From Bacteroidales bacterium (GTDB lineage Bacteria; Bacteroidota; Bacteroidia; Bacteroidales; UBA932), in the NCBI GenBank assembly GCA_017429885.1, contig JAFROA010000006.1, positions 1 through 10,264 of the forward strand: a DNA stretch of 10,264 bases, in the 5' to 3' direction. The notes beneath the pieces were generated by a model. It had not been told where the DNA came from. It saw only the letters and a program-made list of their open reading frames with translations, and ran no database searches. Of the stretch, positions 10,158 through 10,264 are shown piece by piece; within the stretch, counting starts at the first letter, position 1, and the number at the start of each line of letters is the position of its first letter. A program made the translations under genes and the position numbers.

Positions 10158-10264
10158 TTAGCGTTTTTTCTCGAACCTACTATCTAAATCCAATTTATTT
10201 ATAAATCTTGCATCGTAATCATCGAAAAAGACGAGAAGATTGTAAATACTACATTCCGGAGAAG
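10158..10264 (-). CDS. Partial CDS, C-terminal 34 residues of an unknown protein
   Basis: The minus-strand frame ending in TAA at 10160-10158 is open to the window edge. It encodes a 34-residue tail beginning SPECSIYNLLVFFDDYDARF and ending KKR. Both other minus-strand frames are broken by stops in this stretch. The stop lies 2 bp before the lipoprotein ATG, the same tight spacing seen in the operon to the left, and no clear promoter is visible for the lipoprotein gene between them. These points favour a real gene end, though 35 open codons could occur by chance. No family can be assigned. Confidence 0.5.
   Translation of the reverse strand, partial: SPECSIYNLLVFFDDYDARFINKLDLDSRFEKKR

Overview
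This window looks like chromosomal DNA from a Bacteroidales bacterium with moderately high GC. Four things point there: the Bacteroidota-style AsnRS and dCMP deaminase, the NtrC-type AAA+ protein with GPNGSGKE and GSFTSA motifs, the general lack of strong Shine-Dalgarno sites, and a TAnnTTTG-type -7 promoter element. A genus cannot be fixed from this sequence; a gut or rumen lineage is only a guess.

Layout, left to right. (1) Positions 1-780, plus strand: the 3' part of a sigma-54-dependent AAA+ activator that ends right after its AAA+ lid, with no Fis-type DNA-binding domain. It overlaps its convergent neighbour by 17 bp. (2) Positions 764-9373, minus strand: seven genes packed head to tail. 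In transcription order they are asparaginyl-tRNA synthetase (asnS), uridine kinase (udk), a TonB/TolA-like envelope protein, a 727-residue membrane-anchored protein of unknown function, a long-chain acyl-CoA synthetase, a dCMP deaminase, and an S41 carboxy-terminal processing peptidase. Junctions are +11, +6, -4, +4, -1 and +2 bp, so one long operon is the simplest reading. It would be driven by the promoter at 9400-9434. (3) Positions 9401-9489: a short spacer holding a perfect 10-bp terminator hairpin and that promoter, so the upstream unit ends and the operon begins within about 90 bp. (4) Positions 9490-10264, minus strand: a small unrecognised lipoprotein gene and, two bases upstream of it, the last 34 codons of another gene that continues off the window.

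The operon mixes translation (AsnRS), pyrimidine salvage (uridine kinase, dCMP deaminase), lipid activation and envelope functions (TonB-like protein, 727-residue protein, S41 protease). Apart from the pyrimidine pair there is no obvious shared pathway, which is typical of growth-linked Bacteroidales operons. The least understood part is the translationally coupled pair of TonB-like and 727-residue proteins, both anchored by one N-terminal membrane helix with most of the chain probably outside the cytoplasm. I see no mobile element, CRISPR array, tRNA, rRNA, phage gene or defence system. Apart from the unknown pair and the HTH-less activator, this is ordinary housekeeping chromosome. No stretch of 300 bases lacks a gene.
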